A DNA stretch of 5,580 nt from Nitrospirota bacterium (GTDB taxonomy: Bacteria > Nitrospirota_A > Leptospirillia > Leptospirillales > Leptospirillaceae). The position numbers and the translations under genes were made by a program. The stretch spans positions 1 through 5,580 of the forward strand of contig JAKCCY010000161.1 of the NCBI GenBank assembly GCA_021838765.1. Reading direction: 5' to 3'. The notes beneath the pieces are model-generated. The model made no database searches. It was not told where the DNA came from and was given only the letters and a program-made list of their open reading frames with translations. Numbering within the stretch: position 1 is the stretch's first letter; each line of letters begins with the position of its first letter. Positions 4,279-5,580 of this stretch are shown piece by piece.

Positions 4279-5322
4279 TCAGACCTCTTTCATAAATCGG
4301 TCAGACTGTTCGAGTTCCTCGTCAAGGATAGAGATATCACCTATTTCGTCAACACTGGAACCTTGATCGATCACAACACCATCTTCGGTTTGATGTAACC
4401 CAAAAAATTGTGTCTTGAGATTTTTCCGGATCTTTTCCGATAGCAACATCTCTAACTCGCGTAGCAGGAAGAGACTATGTGTGGCGATAAAGATCTGGCT
4501 CCCCGCAGCGCTCAGATCCAAAATGCTTTTTGCGACCCATTTGATGAGCCGGGGATTGAGGTTCGCTTCAGGTTCATCCCAAAAGAGATACCCTCTGTCA
4601 ATTAAAGAGCCGGTTGCGATCAGTCGGGACAGCATTCCCAATTTACGCAAGCCCTCCGCCACCAATGACATCTCCATGCGACCATCGGTACTTTTCAGAT
4701 AAAAACGTCCGTTCTTGTCGAGCTCTATCATTCCTCCCATTGCTTTTTCCAGGGGGGCAAGAAGTTCACCGATCCGCTTTTCCCTGGGTCCTCGCTGCAA
4801 GGGTGCTCCAAGCAAGAGACATGTGTCCCTCCATGTCTCTTCAAACTCAAGGTAGTGGCCTTCATAAACCGAAACAAAGTTCGGAAAAATTGTCAACAAT
4901 TCGCGGGTTGGTAAATATGCCGGGAGAACAGTGAACCAGCTGGCTGGCAGCTTTTCGATGGCAACCTCCGATTTACTGTTGGTGGCAAACCTAAATGTGA
5001 TACTTTCCTCTTGATCGAATTTCAGGCTAATATCGCACCGTTCACGCCCCTGTTTCCTGCGAGTAAGCCGTCCTAAGGCTTCCGGTCGAAATACATTGAT
5101 CAGCTTTTCAGCCAACCTTGTTTGAAGAAGGGATTTTGTAGGGGTTGTCACAAGCGATTTTCGGCCCTCTTCCGCAATGACACCCAGAACAGAATAGGCC
5201 ATCTTGAGCAAATGGGTTTTTCCCGTGCCGTTTTCCCCGACGATCACATTCAAATTGCTTCCAAATTCAAGATCTGCATCTGGGAACACTGTCAGATTCT
5301 TGATGGTCATCCGTTTTAACAT
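4279..5322 (-). CDS. ABC/OLD-type AAA ATPase of a two-gene putative defence operon
   Basis: This 347-aa protein has the AAA_21/AAA_15-type ATPase architecture related to OLD, RecF and SMC heads. Walker A is GENGTGKT (residues 29-36), after a typical opening strand NLNVIVG. The ABC-signature-like stretch is [11 protein letters not shown] (219-229). Walker B with D-loop is [14 protein letters not shown] (244-257; D249, E250). The switch is [12 protein letters not shown] with H282. The insert between about 45 and 210 is helical and variable, as usual. No TOPRIM nuclease domain follows, so unlike OLD proteins the nuclease function may lie in the separate downstream gene. I chose the ATG at 5320-5322, with AAGGGGG and GGAGG upstream; homology starts at [10 protein letters not shown]. 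The frame stays open upstream to a TTG at 5481, but that extension lacks family features. All catalytic motifs look intact. Confidence 0.87.
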   Translation of the reverse strand: MLKRMTIKNLTVFPDADLEFGSNLNVIVGENGTGKTHLLKMAYSVLGVIAEEGRKSLVTTPTKSLLQTRLAEKLINVFRPEALGRLTRRKQGRERCDISLKFDQEESITFRFATNSKSEVAIEKLPASWFTVLPAYLPTRELLTIFPNFVSVYEGHYLEFEETWRDTCLLLGAPLQRGPREKRIGELLAPLEKAMGGMIELDKNGRFYLKSTDGRMEMSLVAEGLRKLGMLSRLIATGSLIDRGYLFWDEPEANLNPRLIKWVAKSILDLSAAGSQIFIATHSLFLLRELEMLLSEKIRKNLKTQFFGLHQTEDGVVIDQGSSVDEIGDISILDEELEQSDRFMKEV

Positions 5323-5580
5323 AAGCCCCCTTTTCCTCCCCGGATATCCAGCTTTAGCGGGAACTGCGTGATGACCTCGTTTGGGTGTTGTTTGTACACC
5401 CTCCAAACAGTGCTCAAGGAGATTTATGCTCGCGATCAAACTCTCTTTTAGAAATGATCTCCTTACGGGGATACAAACCAAACTGGCATTTAATGCCGCC
5501 TAAAGTGATGATACTTTCCTCCCGGAGGGAAGTGTTCTCCGGGATCGAAGTTCACAATATCTCTTTGGAAAGAACAGCGA
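5323..5580 (-). promoter_or_regulatory. Upstream region of the ATPase-nuclease operon with several dyads
   Basis: No gene is supported here; the minus-strand frame open to 5481 does not resemble protein-coding sequence. Three inverted repeats are visible: GGGTGT/ACACCC (5383-5388 with 5396-5401, 7-nt loop); GGCATT-T-AATGCC (5485-5497); and TCCCGGAG/CTCCGGGA (5520-5527 with 5537-5544, 9-nt loop). The first two could be operators for the operon. The third is the most stable hairpin but lacks a T-tract, so it is at best a weak terminator of a gene outside the window. A decayed REP-like stretch (CCAGCTTTAGCGGGAA) lies near 5348-5363. No clear -35/-10 pair was found. Confidence 0.35.

Noticed and set aside
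5323..5481. 53-residue N-terminal extension of the ATPase from a TTG
   Set aside because: Family homology begins at the ATG at 5322, which has a purine-rich ribosome-binding site. The extension covers dyads and a REP-like stretch and does not look coding.
5520..5544. Rho-independent terminator at the TCCCGGAG/CTCCGGGA hairpin
   Set aside because: The stem is good but no T-tract follows on either strand, so I recorded it only as a dyad in the upstream region.
1..5580. CRISPR array or tandem repeats
   Set aside because: No regularly spaced repeat units were seen; only isolated dyads and one pair of 7-bp direct repeats.

Overview
The window looks like a bacterial chromosome segment of mid GC content. 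A housekeeping-type stretch (about 374-2086) is followed by an accessory, defence-island-like stretch (about 2170-5481). No rRNA, tRNA or lineage marker is visible. GTG and TTG starts with clear Shine-Dalgarno sites and the IS3-type remnant would fit an environmental chemolithotroph such as Leptospirillum (Nitrospirota), but that is a weak impression from protein style and should be treated as a hypothesis.

Layout. Positions 1-373 hold no gene I can identify, only two tiny ATGA-overlapping ORFs with one strong Shine-Dalgarno. Positions 374-1279 (-) encode an NAD(P)-dependent beta-hydroxyacid dehydrogenase-family oxidoreductase. It is divergent from an unrecognised 225-aa protein at 1409-2086 (+), with a 129-bp spacer containing a perfect dyad and an 11-bp-spaced direct repeat. 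Positions 2170-2665 (-) hold an apparently intact type II toxin-antitoxin pair: a ParD-like antitoxin followed by a RelE/ParE-family toxin, overlapping by 8 nt. Back to back with it, across a 77-bp shared region, is a TacA/DUF1778 antitoxin (2743-3021, +). Its GNAT toxin partner (3018-3467) is broken by two deletions, leaving the antitoxin as an orphan.

An IS3-family left end lies exactly at the 3' end of the dead toxin gene (about 3465) and supplies its stop codon. The following orfA (about 3514-3757) is decayed, with no ATG, a one-base insertion, and truncation where it meets the next gene. From 5322 down to 3758 on the minus strand lies a compact two-gene operon: a 347-aa ABC/OLD-type AAA ATPase (Walker A, signature-like motif, Walker B, switch histidine) and, 2 nt downstream, a 172-aa protein with the D...ExK arrangement of a PD-(D/E)XK nuclease fold.

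How the genes may work together. The ATPase-nuclease pair beside two toxin-antitoxin loci and IS debris is the most interesting content. By analogy with ATPase-plus-nuclease defence systems it could be an anti-phage or plasmid-restricting module, but I do not recognise it as a named system. Its nuclease gene ends at the IS scar and contains a perfect 11-bp inverted repeat.
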